This document shows positions 53,302 through 62,009 of a DNA stretch of 64,000 nt, piece by piece (positions within the stretch are counted from its first letter, which is position 1; every line of letters starts with the position of its first letter). The stretch lies in the NCBI GenBank assembly GCA_002966495.1, contig CP016490.1, positions 2,294,001 through 2,358,000 on the forward strand, in the 5' to 3' direction. The position numbers and the translations under genes were made by a program. Origin of the DNA: Halomonas sp. GFAJ-1 (GTDB lineage Bacteria; Pseudomonadota; Gammaproteobacteria; Pseudomonadales; Halomonadaceae). Under the pieces are notes generated by a model that saw only the letters and a list, made by a program, of their open reading frames with translations, ran no database searches and had not been told where the DNA came from.

Positions 53302-54102
53302 ATGCAGTCAAAACTCAAGCAAGGCACCGCTCATATTGCCCGTTTAGGTCGTAAAGGGTGTGATGCTATGGAAGCGCTGGGCCGAGCAGGCGTTTTTCTA
53401 GCGCAGTCTGCTGTGGGCATCCCGTCCCGGGAGGGGTGGGGGTTATGGCTTAAGCAGGTGCATTTCGTCGGTGTTCTATCGCTTGCCATTGTGTTGGTGT
53501 CGGGCCTGTTTATCGGTATGGTGCTGGCGCTACAGGGCTATACCATCCTGGTCGATTTTGGGGCTGAGCAGGCGTTAGGGCAGATGGTGGCGCTTTCGCT
53601 ATTACGTGAGTTAGCACCTGTAGTAGCTGCATTGCTATTTGCTGGGCGGGCTGGGTCTGCATTGACGGCTGAAATAGGGCTAATGAAAGCAACCGAGCAG
53701 TTGACCAGTATGGAGATGATAGGCGTCGATCCACTGCGCCGTGTAGTGGCGCCGCGACTCTGGGCGGGCTTTGTAGCGCTGCCCATTCTCACCGTTGGGT
53801 TTAGCGTGGTGGGAATTTGGGGTGGCTATCTGGTAGGGGTTGAATGGCTGGGCGTCTTTGAAGGCTCATACTGGGGCAATATGCAGGCCAGCGTGTCATT
53901 TATAAATGACATTGGTAACGGCATGATCAAAAGTATGGTTTTTGCCGTGGTCGTAACCTGGATTGCGGTGTTCCAAGGTTATGATCTTATACCTACTTCT
54001 GAAGGTATTTCCCGTGCCACTACGCGCACCGTTGTGTATTCATCGCTAGCCGTCTTGGGGCTTGATTTTGTACTAACCGCCGTCATGTTCGGCGGCCTTT
54101 AA
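53302..54102 (+). CDS. mlaE: Phospholipid transport permease MlaE
   Basis: MlaE is the integral membrane permease of the Mla system. The 266-residue product has an N-terminal amphipathic segment and about five membrane helices, with the family signatures GFFIGMVLALQGY-like GLFIGMVLALQGYTIL, LLRELAPVVAALLFAGRAGSALTAEIG (split here as adjacent blocks) and MEMIGVDPLRRVVAPR. It is sandwiched between mlaF and mlaD in the expected order. Confidence 0.94.
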   Translation: MQSKLKQGTAHIARLGRKGCDAMEALGRAGVFLAQSAVGIPSREGWGLWLKQVHFVGVLSLAIVLVSGLFIGMVLALQGYTILVDFGAEQALGQMVALSLLRELAPVVAALLFAGRAGSALTAEIGLMKATEQLTSMEMIGVDPLRRVVAPRLWAGFVALPILTVGFSVVGIWGGYLVGVEWLGVFEGSYWGNMQASVSFINDIGNGMIKSMVFAVVVTWIAVFQGYDLIPTSEGISRATTRTVVYSSLAVLGLDFVLTAVMFGGL

Positions 54103-54118
54103 TGGGTGGAGCAGTTTC

Positions 54119-54583
54119 ATGAAGCGCACTAAAACCATGGAGTTTGGCGTTGGCCTCTTTATGCTGGCAGGTATTTTGGGGCTTGTGTTTCTGGGCTTGC
54201 GAGTCAGCGGGCTTACGCTTTCAGCTCCTTCCGAGACATTTCGGCTTGAGGCCAACTTTTCCAACATAGGTGGCTTAAGGCCCCGTGCCCGCGTCACCAT
54301 GGCGGGGGTAACCGTTGGACGGGTTGAGGCTATTGAGCTGGATACTGAGTGGTACGATGCCCGCGTTGTGTTAAGCCTAAATAGCGATTTGGAAGGCCAG
54401 CTATCCCGGGACACTACGGCAGCCATTCTAACCGCTGGCCTGCTAGGTGAGCAGTATATAGGGCTAAGTGTTGGGGGAGATCCTGATGTTTTGCAAGACG
54501 GTGACACTATCCGCGACACCCAGTCTGCATTGGTATTAGAAGAACTAATCCAGCAATTTATATCCAATATGGTTAGCAACTAA
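54119..54583 (+). CDS. mlaD: MCE-domain protein MlaD
   Basis: MlaD forms the hexameric MCE ring that binds phospholipid at the periplasmic face of MlaFEDB. An N-terminal membrane helix (about residues 8-29) precedes the MCE domain with the typical NIGGLRPRARVTMAGVTVGRV and GLLGEQYIGLSVG segments. The protein is 154 residues, shorter than the E. coli one (183), with a shorter C-terminal helix. It follows mlaE by 16 bases. Confidence 0.92.
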   Translation: MKRTKTMEFGVGLFMLAGILGLVFLGLRVSGLTLSAPSETFRLEANFSNIGGLRPRARVTMAGVTVGRVEAIELDTEWYDARVVLSLNSDLEGQLSRDTTAAILTAGLLGEQYIGLSVGGDPDVLQDGDTIRDTQSALVLEELIQQFISNMVSN

Positions 54584-54650
54584 CGGCTGAAGACGACCCG
54601 TTATACACAGCCTGGACATACGACACTTAGAATGACGAGGTGAAGAGATA

Positions 54651-55310
54651 ATGCAATATATCGATAAAGTAACTGCTCGCTGGCTGTTTGCCGTTGTAAT
54701 GACGATGGTCATGTTGTTGCCAATGAGTGCCCAGGCGCAGACCCAAACGCCTGAAGCGCTTATTCGTGAAAATGTCAGCGCTTTCATGGCTGAACTTGAA
54801 GGGAGAGAAGAGTACTTCGCGAATAATCTTGATGAGTTAAAAGCCTTAGTTAACGACAGCCTTGATGAAGTGGCAGACTTTCGCTACATCGGTGCCAGCG
54901 TAATGGGAGGCTATTTCCGCAATGCGACGCCAGAACAGCGTAGTCGATTCGCTAACGTCTTTCGTCAAACACTGATTGATACCTATACTCGCGGGTTAGT
55001 AACTTTTGATTACGATGAACTTCGTGTGCTGGATAACCAGCGTGGTCAGCGCCATGAAGACCAGGCTAGTGTCGATATGGAAGTTGTTGCTAATAATGGT
55101 CAGGTTTACCCGGTAAGCTACAGCCTGCGGCTTTCCGATGGTGAATGGCGTGTAGTGAACGTGATCGTTAACGGCATTAATCTGGGCTTAACGTTCCGTA
55201 ATCAGTTTGATCAAGCCATGCGCGAAAATAATCGCGACTACGATGCGGTTATTCGCGGGTGGTCCCCTGAGATTGGGGTTGACGAGCTAGAGCAGGGGGG
55301 CGATGCGTGA
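54651..55310 (+). CDS. mlaC: Periplasmic phospholipid-binding protein MlaC
   Basis: MlaC shuttles phospholipid between the outer-membrane MlaA complex and MlaD. A signal peptide (about residues 1-29, ending SAQAQ) precedes the MlaC fold, with blocks VADFRYIGASVMGGYFRNATPEQRSRF and RLSDGEWRVVNVIVNGINLG. The length is 219 residues. Its stop overlaps the mlaB start (GTGA). Confidence 0.93.
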   Translation: MQYIDKVTARWLFAVVMTMVMLLPMSAQAQTQTPEALIRENVSAFMAELEGREEYFANNLDELKALVNDSLDEVADFRYIGASVMGGYFRNATPEQRSRFANVFRQTLIDTYTRGLVTFDYDELRVLDNQRGQRHEDQASVDMEVVANNGQVYPVSYSLRLSDGEWRVVNVIVNGINLGLTFRNQFDQAMRENNRDYDAVIRGWSPEIGVDELEQGGDA

Positions 55311-55645
55311 CGCTGCTACTGTCACAGCCCAGCGTTTCCCTTGAAGTACAGGGGCGAACGCTTAAGGTAAGTGGAGATGTAGATGTAAGCGCAGCGGCCG
55401 AGTTGGCCGCTGCGGGCGTGAAATGGCTGAAAGCCAGTGGCTTGGACGAAGCAGCTTTTGACTTTACCGCTGTTTCAATGGCCAGCAGCGTCGCTATCAG
55501 CGTTCTCTTTGAGTGGATGCGAACCTGTAGCCGTCAAAAAATTGCCATCGAATCCATTGTACTGTCGGCACCTCTGATGCGGCTCGCATCGTTAGCAGAG
55601 CTTGATGAACTGATTGCACACCCAAGTGCGGCGCTAAGCGCGTAG
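55307..55645 (+). CDS. mlaB: STAS-domain protein MlaB
   Basis: MlaB is the cytoplasmic STAS subunit that binds and activates MlaF. The 112-residue product has the STAS pattern (VQGRTLKVSGDVDV and a hydrophobic strand before a helix ending LFEWMR). The usual D-[ST]-x-G phosphorylation-loop motif is replaced by ASSVA around residues 59-63. The start is GTG 55307 overlapping mlaC. Placement in the mla operon supports the call despite the divergence. Confidence 0.82.
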   Translation: MTLLLSQPSVSLEVQGRTLKVSGDVDVSAAAELAAAGVKWLKASGLDEAAFDFTAVSMASSVAISVLFEWMRTCSRQKIAIESIVLSAPLMRLASLAELDELIAHPSAALSA

Positions 55646-55731
55646 ACCAACATCGCCAAGCGCGCTGCTTTTCTTTATCATGTTTGCCTATTTCAAACTA
55701 TCCAAATGGCCCCCAAGGAGTTTCCTGTCCC

Positions 55732-55983
55732 ATGCAACCCAATGAAGTAAAAGCACTGCTCGAATCCCGCATCGAAGGATGTGATTTTCATATCCAGGGT
55801 GAAGGCTGTAATTTTCAGGTGATTGCGGTTGGCGAAGCCTTTGAAGGTCTCTCTCCTGTTAAGCGTCAACAGCTTGTTTACGCAGCATTAAGCGATGAAA
55901 TCGCTTCCGGCGCGCTTCATGCTATTAGCATCAAAACGTTTACTCCGGTGCAGTGGCAAACTGCCCCGGAGAACGCCCAATAA
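55732..55983 (+). CDS. ibaG: BolA family protein IbaG
   Basis: IbaG (YrbA) is a BolA-like protein linked to acid stress and to iron-sulfur and glutaredoxin partners. The 83-residue product has the BolA fold with the conserved stretch FQVIAVGEAFEGLSPVKRQQ and the segment LVYAALSDEIASGALHAISIKTFTP. ATG 55732 has AAGGAG 11 bases upstream; an in-frame start at 55684 would add 16 unmatched residues. The mlaB-ibaG-murA order is conserved in Gammaproteobacteria. Confidence 0.93.
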   Translation: MQPNEVKALLESRIEGCDFHIQGEGCNFQVIAVGEAFEGLSPVKRQQLVYAALSDEIASGALHAISIKTFTPVQWQTAPENAQ

Positions 55984-55994
55984 CGGGCGCGCTC

Positions 55995-57257
55995 ATGGAT
56001 AAATTACTTATTACCGGAAACGGTTCGGTTGACGGTGAAGTGTGGGCAAGCGGTGCTAAAAACGCGGCATTACCAATTTTATGCGCTAGCTTGCTTGCTA
56101 ATGGCCCCGTGGTCATTGGTAACTTGCCTCACCTTCAAGATATTACCACGACGCTAGAGCTGCTCGGGCGCATGGGCGTTGAGCCAGTAATGGGCGAGAA
56201 GCTCAGTATTCAGCTAGACGGCTCTCAAGTTACTCAGTGTCATGCGCCTTATGAGCTTGTTAAGAAAATGCGAGCGTCTATTTTGGTGCTGGGTCCATTG
56301 CTTGCGCATTTTGGTAAAGCAGATGTGTCACTGCCTGGCGGCTGTGCTATTGGTTCACGTCCGGTTGACCTGCATATCCGCGGTTTGGAAGCCATGGGCG
56401 CTGAGATTCATGTCGAAAGCGGCTACATTCGTGCCACTGTAGATGGCCGTTTAAAAGGTGCCACCATTTACTTCGACACAGTAACGGTAACCGGTACTGA
56501 AAATCTATTGATGGCCGCGACCCTTGCTGAGGGTAAAACCGTTCTAGAAAATGCGGCACGCGAACCTGAAATAGTGGATCTTGCCGAATGCTTGATCAAG
56601 ATGGGCGCTAACATTCGCGGCCATGGCTCCGATACGATCGTCATTGAAGGTGTTGAGTCGCTGCATGGCTGCGAGCATGACGTAATGCCTGACCGTATCG
56701 AAACCGGCACCTTTTTAGTCGCGGCAGCGATGACGGGTGGCCGAGTTAAAGTAAAGCGTACCCGGGCGGATATTCTGGAAGCAGTGCTCGCCAAGCTCGA
56801 AGAGGCCGGTGCTGAAATAACCACGGGCGATGACTGGATTGCCTTGGATATGCATGGCAAACGTCCTAAGCCGGTCAATATTCGGACAGCGCCTTACCCA
56901 GCGTTTCCTACCGATATGCAGGCGCAGTTTGTGGCTATGAATGCGGTGGCTGAGGGGGACTCTCGGGTAGTGGAGACTATCTTCGAAAACCGCTTTATGC
57001 ACGTGCAGGAGCTGAACCGCATGGGGGCTAATATTGTGCTGGAAGGTAATGCGGCCCTTATCAAAGGCGTCGATAAACTTTCAGGTGCCCCGGTAATGGC
57101 GACAGATCTCCGCGCCTCAGCATCGCTAGTAATTGCAGCTATGATGGCGGAAGGCGAAACGCTCGTTGACCGCATCTATCATATTGATCGTGGTTACGAG
57201 TGCATTGAAGAAAAATTACAGCTGCTGGGTGCGAAAATTCGCCGCATACCCGGCTAA
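55995..57257 (+). CDS. murA: UDP-N-acetylglucosamine 1-carboxyvinyltransferase MurA
   Basis: MurA transfers enolpyruvate from PEP to UDP-GlcNAc, the first committed step of peptidoglycan synthesis and the target of fosfomycin. The catalytic Cys is Cys117 in LPGGCAIGSRPVDLH, so the enzyme is of the sensitive Cys type. KNAALPILCASLL near the N-terminus and TDMQAQFVAMNAVAEG in the second half are further family blocks. ATG 55995 gives 420 residues. Confidence 0.97.
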   Translation: MDKLLITGNGSVDGEVWASGAKNAALPILCASLLANGPVVIGNLPHLQDITTTLELLGRMGVEPVMGEKLSIQLDGSQVTQCHAPYELVKKMRASILVLGPLLAHFGKADVSLPGGCAIGSRPVDLHIRGLEAMGAEIHVESGYIRATVDGRLKGATIYFDTVTVTGTENLLMAATLAEGKTVLENAAREPEIVDLAECLIKMGANIRGHGSDTIVIEGVESLHGCEHDVMPDRIETGTFLVAAAMTGGRVKVKRTRADILEAVLAKLEEAGAEITTGDDWIALDMHGKRPKPVNIRTAPYPAFPTDMQAQFVAMNAVAEGDSRVVETIFENRFMHVQELNRMGANIVLEGNAALIKGVDKLSGAPVMATDLRASASLVIAAMMAEGETLVDRIYHIDRGYECIEEKLQLLGAKIRRIPG

Positions 57258-57285
57258 GCCATGCTATTAACCATTGGCCGACACA

Positions 57286-57939
57286 ATGAGCAAGCAACTA
57301 ATCTTAGCCCTTTCAAAGGGGCGTATTCTGGACGAAACGCTGCCGCTCTTAGCGGATGCGGGCATTACTCCCGCAGAAGATTTAAGTAAAAGTCGTAAAC
57401 TGTTGTTCGATACCAACCTGCCTGATGTGAAGCTTGTGGTAATTCGCGCAACGGATGTACCTACCTATGTTCAGCTTGGTGCGGCCGATTTAGGGATTGC
57501 AGGTAAGGACGTGCTGTTAGAGCACGGCGCAGAAGGGCTTTATGAGCCTCTGGATCTTGAGATTGCGCGGTGTAAGTTGATGACTGCTGGCGTCACGGGT
57601 CAGCCTCCAGCCCACGCCCGCCGCCGAGTAGCCACCAAGTTTGTTAACGTGGCGCGCCGTTACTACGCGCAGCAGGGGATACAGGCAGAAGTCATCAAAC
57701 TTTATGGCGCGATGGAATTAGCCCCGTTAATGAACTTGGCCGATGAAATCGTCGATATTGTCGATACGGGAAATACCCTGCGTGCTAATGGTATGGAGCC
57801 CCGTGAATTGATTGCCCATATCAGCACGCGCCTGGTTGTTAATAAAGCGTCCATGACGATGAAGCATGACCGAATTAAGCCATTGCTGGCCCGTTTGGAC
57901 AGTGCGGTTAAGCAGCGCCAGACGCAGTTGACTGAATGA
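57286..57939 (+). CDS. hisG: ATP phosphoribosyltransferase, short catalytic subunit
   Basis: HisG condenses ATP and PRPP in the first step of histidine synthesis. The product is 217 residues, the short form that lacks the C-terminal regulatory domain of E. coli HisG and depends on HisZ. Family blocks include ALSKGRILDETLPLL, RATDVPTYVQLGAADLGIAGKDV, and the PRPP-binding DIVDTGNTLRANGM. I use ATG 57286; a TTG at 57274 is possible. HisZ is encoded at 13658. Confidence 0.95.
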   Translation: MSKQLILALSKGRILDETLPLLADAGITPAEDLSKSRKLLFDTNLPDVKLVVIRATDVPTYVQLGAADLGIAGKDVLLEHGAEGLYEPLDLEIARCKLMTAGVTGQPPAHARRRVATKFVNVARRYYAQQGIQAEVIKLYGAMELAPLMNLADEIVDIVDTGNTLRANGMEPRELIAHISTRLVVNKASMTMKHDRIKPLLARLDSAVKQRQTQLTE

Positions 57940-57952
57940 CGCGAGGTTCTCC

Positions 57953-59269
57953 ATGAGCGATAAGTCCATAGCCACAGTAGCCCGCCTCTCAACGGCTGAT
58001 ACGGCATTCCATCAGCGCCTTGATGCCCTGTTGGACTGGGAGGGCGTGTCTGATAAAGCAGTGCAGGCACGGGTTGAGGAGATATTGGCCGATGTTAAAC
58101 AGCGCGGTGACGCGGCTGTAATTGAGGCAACGAACCGTTTTGATCGGATGGATGTGCAGCATATCGATCAGCTCCGGCTTTCTGCTGAACAGCTAAAAGC
58201 AGCCTTTGATGGGCTACCCGATCATCAGCGTGACGCGCTAGCTGTCGCCGCTGAGCGAATCAAGCGCTATCACGAGCGCCAAAAGCCCAGCTCATGGCAG
58301 TATGAAGAGGCCGATGGCACTGTATTGGGTCAAAAAGTAACGCCCCTTGATCGTGCGGGTATTTATGTGCCTGGCGGTAAAGCGGCTTACCCTTCCTCAG
58401 TATTAATGAATGCTATTCCCGCTCATGTGGCGGGGGTGCGTGAAATTGTTATGGTAGTGCCAACTCCTGATGGCGTGTTGAATAATCTGGTGTTGGCCGC
58501 TGCTCACCTAGCGGGTGTAGATTACGTTTTCACTATTGGCGGGGCTCAGGCGGTGGCTGCCCTCGCTTATGGTACTCAAAGTGTTCCACGGGTTGATAAG
58601 ATTGTGGGCCCTGGCAATATCTATGTTGCAACGGCCAAGCGGGCAGTCTTTGGTCAAGTAGGTATTGATATGATTGCGGGGCCGTCGGAAATTATGGTGG
58701 TTTCTGATGGCAAAACCGATCCTGAGTGGCTGGCGATGGACCTTTTCTCCCAAGCGGAGCACGATGAAGATGCTCAGTCGATACTGGTGAGTTGGGATGC
58801 CGACCATCTTGATGCCGTAGAAGCCGCTATCGAACGTCTCCTGCCCACGCTTGAAAGAGAGGATATCGTACGGGCGTCGCTAAGCCGCCGTGGCGCGTTG
58901 GTTCTTTGCCAAGACCAAGCCGAAGCAGTTGAGATGATTAACCGTATCGCGCCGGAACACCTTGAGCTGTCAGTGGCATCACCGGAAGCTTGGCTTGATG
59001 ATATTCGTCATGCAGGGGCAATTTTCATGGGACGCTATACCGCAGAAGCCCTGGGCGATTACTGTGCTGGCCCTAATCACGTGTTGCCTACCTCTGGCAC
59101 CGCGCGGTTTTCATCGCCACTGGGTGTTTACGATTTTCAGAAGCGCTCATCCATTATTCACTGTTCTGCCGAGGGAGCATCGGAGCTAGGTAAGGTGGCA
59201 TCGGTGTTGGCAAGGGGTGAGTCACTGACCGCTCATGCGCGGTCAGCGGAGTATCGTATTCTAGAGTGA
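57953..59269 (+). CDS. hisD: Histidinol dehydrogenase
   Basis: HisD carries out the last two steps of histidine synthesis, oxidising histidinol to histidine with NAD. The 438-residue product has GPGNIYVATAKRAVFG, DLFSQAEHDEDAQS (zinc ligands Gln and His), the catalytic IAPEHLELS and GDYCAGPNHVLPT blocks. GAGGT precedes ATG 57953. It lies 13 bases after hisG. hisC, which follows hisD in Pseudomonas, is not here. Confidence 0.96.
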   Translation: MSDKSIATVARLSTADTAFHQRLDALLDWEGVSDKAVQARVEEILADVKQRGDAAVIEATNRFDRMDVQHIDQLRLSAEQLKAAFDGLPDHQRDALAVAAERIKRYHERQKPSSWQYEEADGTVLGQKVTPLDRAGIYVPGGKAAYPSSVLMNAIPAHVAGVREIVMVVPTPDGVLNNLVLAAAHLAGVDYVFTIGGAQAVAALAYGTQSVPRVDKIVGPGNIYVATAKRAVFGQVGIDMIAGPSEIMVVSDGKTDPEWLAMDLFSQAEHDEDAQSILVSWDADHLDAVEAAIERLLPTLEREDIVRASLSRRGALVLCQDQAEAVEMINRIAPEHLELSVASPEAWLDDIRHAGAIFMGRYTAEALGDYCAGPNHVLPTSGTARFSSPLGVYDFQKRSSIIHCSAEGASELGKVASVLARGESLTAHARSAEYRILE

Positions 59270-59279
59270 TCGGCTTTAA

Positions 59280-59310
59280 CGCCAGAGCTGGCTCAAGAGC
59301 CGCTCTGGCG
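59280..59310. terminator. Convergent hairpin between hisD and algW
   Basis: CGCCAGAGC (59280-59288) pairs with GCTCTGGCG (59302-59310), and an inner GGCTC/GAGCC extends the stem. It begins 10 bases after the hisD stop and includes the stop of the minus-strand protease gene. No T tract follows on either strand, so it may be a Rho-assisted bidirectional end. Confidence 0.5.
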
Positions 59311-60537
59311 CTCGCTTAGCGTTGCATTATCGGGTGCCGGGCGCTCGCCTACTTCCAGTGTCATTTCCATACGCTCACCGCTGCGGACGATAGTCAGTGG
59401 TAACGAGGTTCCGGGCGGGATGGAAGCAATATCACTCATTGTTGCTCGTGCATCGAGTATCGCCTGACCATCAATCGACAGCAGTACGTCCCCAGGCTGT
59501 AAGCCGGCTTTTGCTGCCGGCCCTTCACTCACCACCCCAGCTACGATTACCCCCTGCGGCGTACGCAGGCCAAATGATGCCGCAAGCTCCCGGGAGAGTG
59601 CTTGTGCCTCAATGCCCAGCCAGCCGCGAATAACACGTCCTTGCGTTACCAGTTCATTGAGAATGCTGTGGGCTAGGTTGGCTGGGATGGCAAAGCCTAT
59701 TCCCTGTGACCCACCGGAGCGTGAAAAGATAGCGGTATTAATACCTACCAAAGCGCCATCAGGGTTTACTAATGCGCCGCCAGAGTTGCCGGGGTTGATG
59801 GCTGCATCGGTTTGAATAAAATCTTCGTAGGCATTTAGTCCAAGATGGCTTCGTCCAGTGGCACTAATAATGCCCATCGTAACGGTTTGGCCGACGCCAA
59901 AGGGGTTGCCGATGGCTAGCGCGACATCACCCACGGCGACATCTTCAGAGTTGGTCAGCTCAATAACAGGCAAGTTGTCGAGGTTAATACGCAGCACCGC
60001 CAGATCGCTCTCTGGATCAGTGCCGACGACTTCAGCCAGTGTTTCGCGGCCATCGCGTAGGGCAACTTGAATTTGGTCGGCACCATTAATGACGTGGTGG
60101 TTGGTCAGTACATAGCCATCTTGACTCACGATGACGCCAGAGCCAAGACTGGACAGCATACGCTGGTGAGTCGTTGCGTCGTCTCCACTGAAAAACTGTT
60201 GAAAAAAGGGGTCCGACATTAGCGGGTGCTGGTCACGCTCCACTATACGTGATGAATAGATGTTAACAACCGCAGGGGCGGCTTGATTCACGGCGTGGGA
60301 GTAGCTGGCTGGCCCCTGGTTGCGAGTCAGTGGTTCGGCCTGCCGTATTTCTGGAGGCGGCCGATTTGCTGGCTGTTCGCTACTGGTGGAAACCAGCGAA
60401 GGCTGCGTCTCAACAGAGGCGGGCGGTGACTGCCGAAAAGGATTGGGCAGTTTTTCAGGAAAGGCAAACAGCAAAAGAGCAGCAAGTAGTAGCCCGGTTA
60501 TAATTGGCCATAAGTAGGGCAGCACAAAACGGTGCAT
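59293..60537 (-). CDS. algW: Inner-membrane-anchored trypsin-like periplasmic protease (AlgW/DegS type)
   Basis: This HtrA-family protease is expected to sense misfolded outer-membrane proteins and cleave an anti-sigma factor of the MucA/RseA type, releasing the envelope-stress sigma factor. It has one N-terminal membrane helix (about residues 8-27) and a Pro-rich linker. The trypsin domain has His148 (TNHHV), Asp178 (ESDLAV) and Ser252 (NPGNSGGA). A single PDZ domain follows (about 300-390, including GLQPGDVLLSIDGQ). One PDZ domain favours AlgW/DegS over DegP. At 414 residues it is somewhat longer than DegS. Pseudomonas also has algW just after the his genes. Confidence 0.88.
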   Translation of the reverse strand: MHRFVLPYLWPIITGLLLAALLLFAFPEKLPNPFRQSPPASVETQPSLVSTSSEQPANRPPPEIRQAEPLTRNQGPASYSHAVNQAAPAVVNIYSSRIVERDQHPLMSDPFFQQFFSGDDATTHQRMLSSLGSGVIVSQDGYVLTNHHVINGADQIQVALRDGRETLAEVVGTDPESDLAVLRINLDNLPVIELTNSEDVAVGDVALAIGNPFGVGQTVTMGIISATGRSHLGLNAYEDFIQTDAAINPGNSGGALVNPDGALVGINTAIFSRSGGSQGIGFAIPANLAHSILNELVTQGRVIRGWLGIEAQALSRELAASFGLRTPQGVIVAGVVSEGPAAKAGLQPGDVLLSIDGQAILDARATMSDIASIPPGTSLPLTIVRSGERMEMTLEVGERPAPDNATLSERQSGS

Positions 60538-60675
60538 GCGTAAATTCCTCAGCGGGTGGCAGTCTTAACGGTCGCGAGGTTCGCGTAAGCGCGAAGCGAG
60601 TTTTACAATGCGCGTATGGTAACACTTTATTGCTTAGTTCCTTAGCGCACCTAATAAATCAGTCAAGGAGTCAGC

Positions 60676-61437
60676 GTGATCCATCGCGACCAACTAGTAG
60701 CAGCGTGCGACCATCAGTTGCGGGCTTCACAATTTAAAGATTATACCGTTAATGGTCTTCAGGTTCAGGGGCGGGAAACGATTAAACGTGTGATGTCGGG
60801 GGTTACTGCCTGCCAATCACTTTTGGATGAGGCGGTGGCTTGGCAAGCTGACTTAGTATTGGTGCACCATGGCTACTTTTGGAAGAATGAGCCAGTTGCT
60901 ATTACAGGCATGAAACAGAGGCGAATTAAAACGCTGTTAGAGAATGAGATTAATCTATTAGCGTACCACCTGCCGCTTGATGCCCATGCAGAGCTTGGAA
61001 ATAATGCAGAATTAGCCAAGCGTTTAGGTTGGAAAGTGGAGGGGTGCCTGGACGGTGAGCTAGGAGAGGGCTTGTTATGGTCGGGTCGGGTGGCTGAGCC
61101 TCAATCCCTCAGCGAGTTGGCGCAGCAAATAGCTGGCGTGCTAGGGCGTACGCCGTTAGTTGTTGAAGCGCCGGGAGTGGGTCACGTGGATAAGATCGCA
61201 TGGTGTACAGGTGGCGCGCAGGACATGATTTCCGCTGCCTGCGAAGCGGGTGCGCATGTATTTATTTCAGGGGAAATATCAGAGCGCACGACTCACCTGG
61301 CTCGGGAAATGGGTATTCACTACATTGCCGCGGGGCACCATGCTACCGAACGATATGGAGTGCAAGCGTTAGGCGAGTGGTTGGCAGGTGAGTATGGTGT
61401 GGAGCATCGCTTTGTGGATATTGATAATCCGGCATAG
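60676..61437 (+). CDS. NIF3 family metal-binding protein (YbgI type)
   Basis: NIF3/YbgI proteins form toroidal hexamers with a dinuclear metal centre; the reaction remains uncertain (a GTP cyclohydrolase-like role is proposed by some). The metal ligands are visible: HH in VLVHHGYFW, YHLPLDAHAELGNNA, and the C-terminal HHATERYG. The 253-residue product starts at GTG 60676, five bases after AAGGAG. It is divergent from algW. Confidence 0.9.
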   Translation: MIHRDQLVAACDHQLRASQFKDYTVNGLQVQGRETIKRVMSGVTACQSLLDEAVAWQADLVLVHHGYFWKNEPVAITGMKQRRIKTLLENEINLLAYHLPLDAHAELGNNAELAKRLGWKVEGCLDGELGEGLLWSGRVAEPQSLSELAQQIAGVLGRTPLVVEAPGVGHVDKIAWCTGGAQDMISAACEAGAHVFISGEISERTTHLAREMGIHYIAAGHHATERYGVQALGEWLAGEYGVEHRFVDIDNPA

Positions 61438-61482
61438 CAAGCTGTTTTGGGGCGTTTGGTTTTTGGGGGGGGCTAACATGAA

Positions 61483-61514
61483 AGCGGCGGTATCAGTAAG
61501 CTGATACCGCCGCT
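61483..61514. terminator. Perfect hairpin between the NIF3 gene and zapG
   Basis: A 14-bp perfect stem (61483-61496 with 61501-61514) around a 4-base loop lies in the convergent gap. On the plus strand no T run follows; on the minus strand it is followed by TTT. It probably ends transcription from both sides. Confidence 0.65.
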
Positions 61515-61553
61515 AATGAGTGGAAGTGTGTTTTGTAAATTATGCTTCAGTGA

Positions 61554-62009
61554 CTAGTAGCGAGGCGGCTGTGGCGGTGTAAGGTCCTGTTCGTTAGTGC
61601 TCTCTTTTAGGCCAAAGTCTTCAGACAAGGTGCCACTTTTGCCATCCGCGTAGTCTCTAGGCATGTCGAGGGTTTCATCAATGCCTGAGAGGCTCTGAAT
61701 TGGCGTACCTGTTTCCAATGTTTTGGCGGCTGCTTTTTCTAACTTCCATTGCGTGGCCTCGTCTTCAAGCTGCTGTTCTAACAGGTCGGCTTCGGCGCGA
61801 ATGTTTTCAAGTCGCTTGCGAACGTCCAGGCTCAGTCCGCCCATGGCTTTTTTAAGTTCGGCTATGTGGTGTTCACGCTCTAGTAGCGTTTGCTGAAGCA
61901 TTGAGGTTTGGCGTTGGCCTTTGCTAAACAGGCGATAGCACACCATGCCGATAATAAAACCGATGATGATGCCAGTAATCGCAAAGGTAAATGGCGAGCT
62001 TGCTTCCAC
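61554..62009 (-). CDS. zapG: Cell-division-associated membrane protein ZapG (YhcB, DUF1043)
   Basis: ZapG (YhcB) is an inner-membrane protein with a cytoplasmic coiled coil that links envelope growth and division. The 151-residue product has an N-terminal membrane helix (about residues 7-24, ITGIIIGFIIGMVCYRLF) followed by a coiled coil (about 35-95). The start is GTG 62009, with GGGAG six to seven bases upstream. The longer open frame to 62075 adds Cys- and Trp-rich residues with no family match. It diverges from zapE. Confidence 0.85.
   Translation of the reverse strand: MEASSPFTFAITGIIIGFIIGMVCYRLFSKGQRQTSMLQQTLLEREHHIAELKKAMGGLSLDVRKRLENIRAEADLLEQQLEDEATQWKLEKAAAKTLETGTPIQSLSGIDETLDMPRDYADGKSGTLSEDFGLKESTNEQDLTPPQPPRY

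Noticed and set aside
54073..54579. A 168-residue minus-strand frame opposite mlaD
   Set aside because: Shadow of mlaD in the reverse strand; composition Ser/Arg/Pro-rich and no domain.
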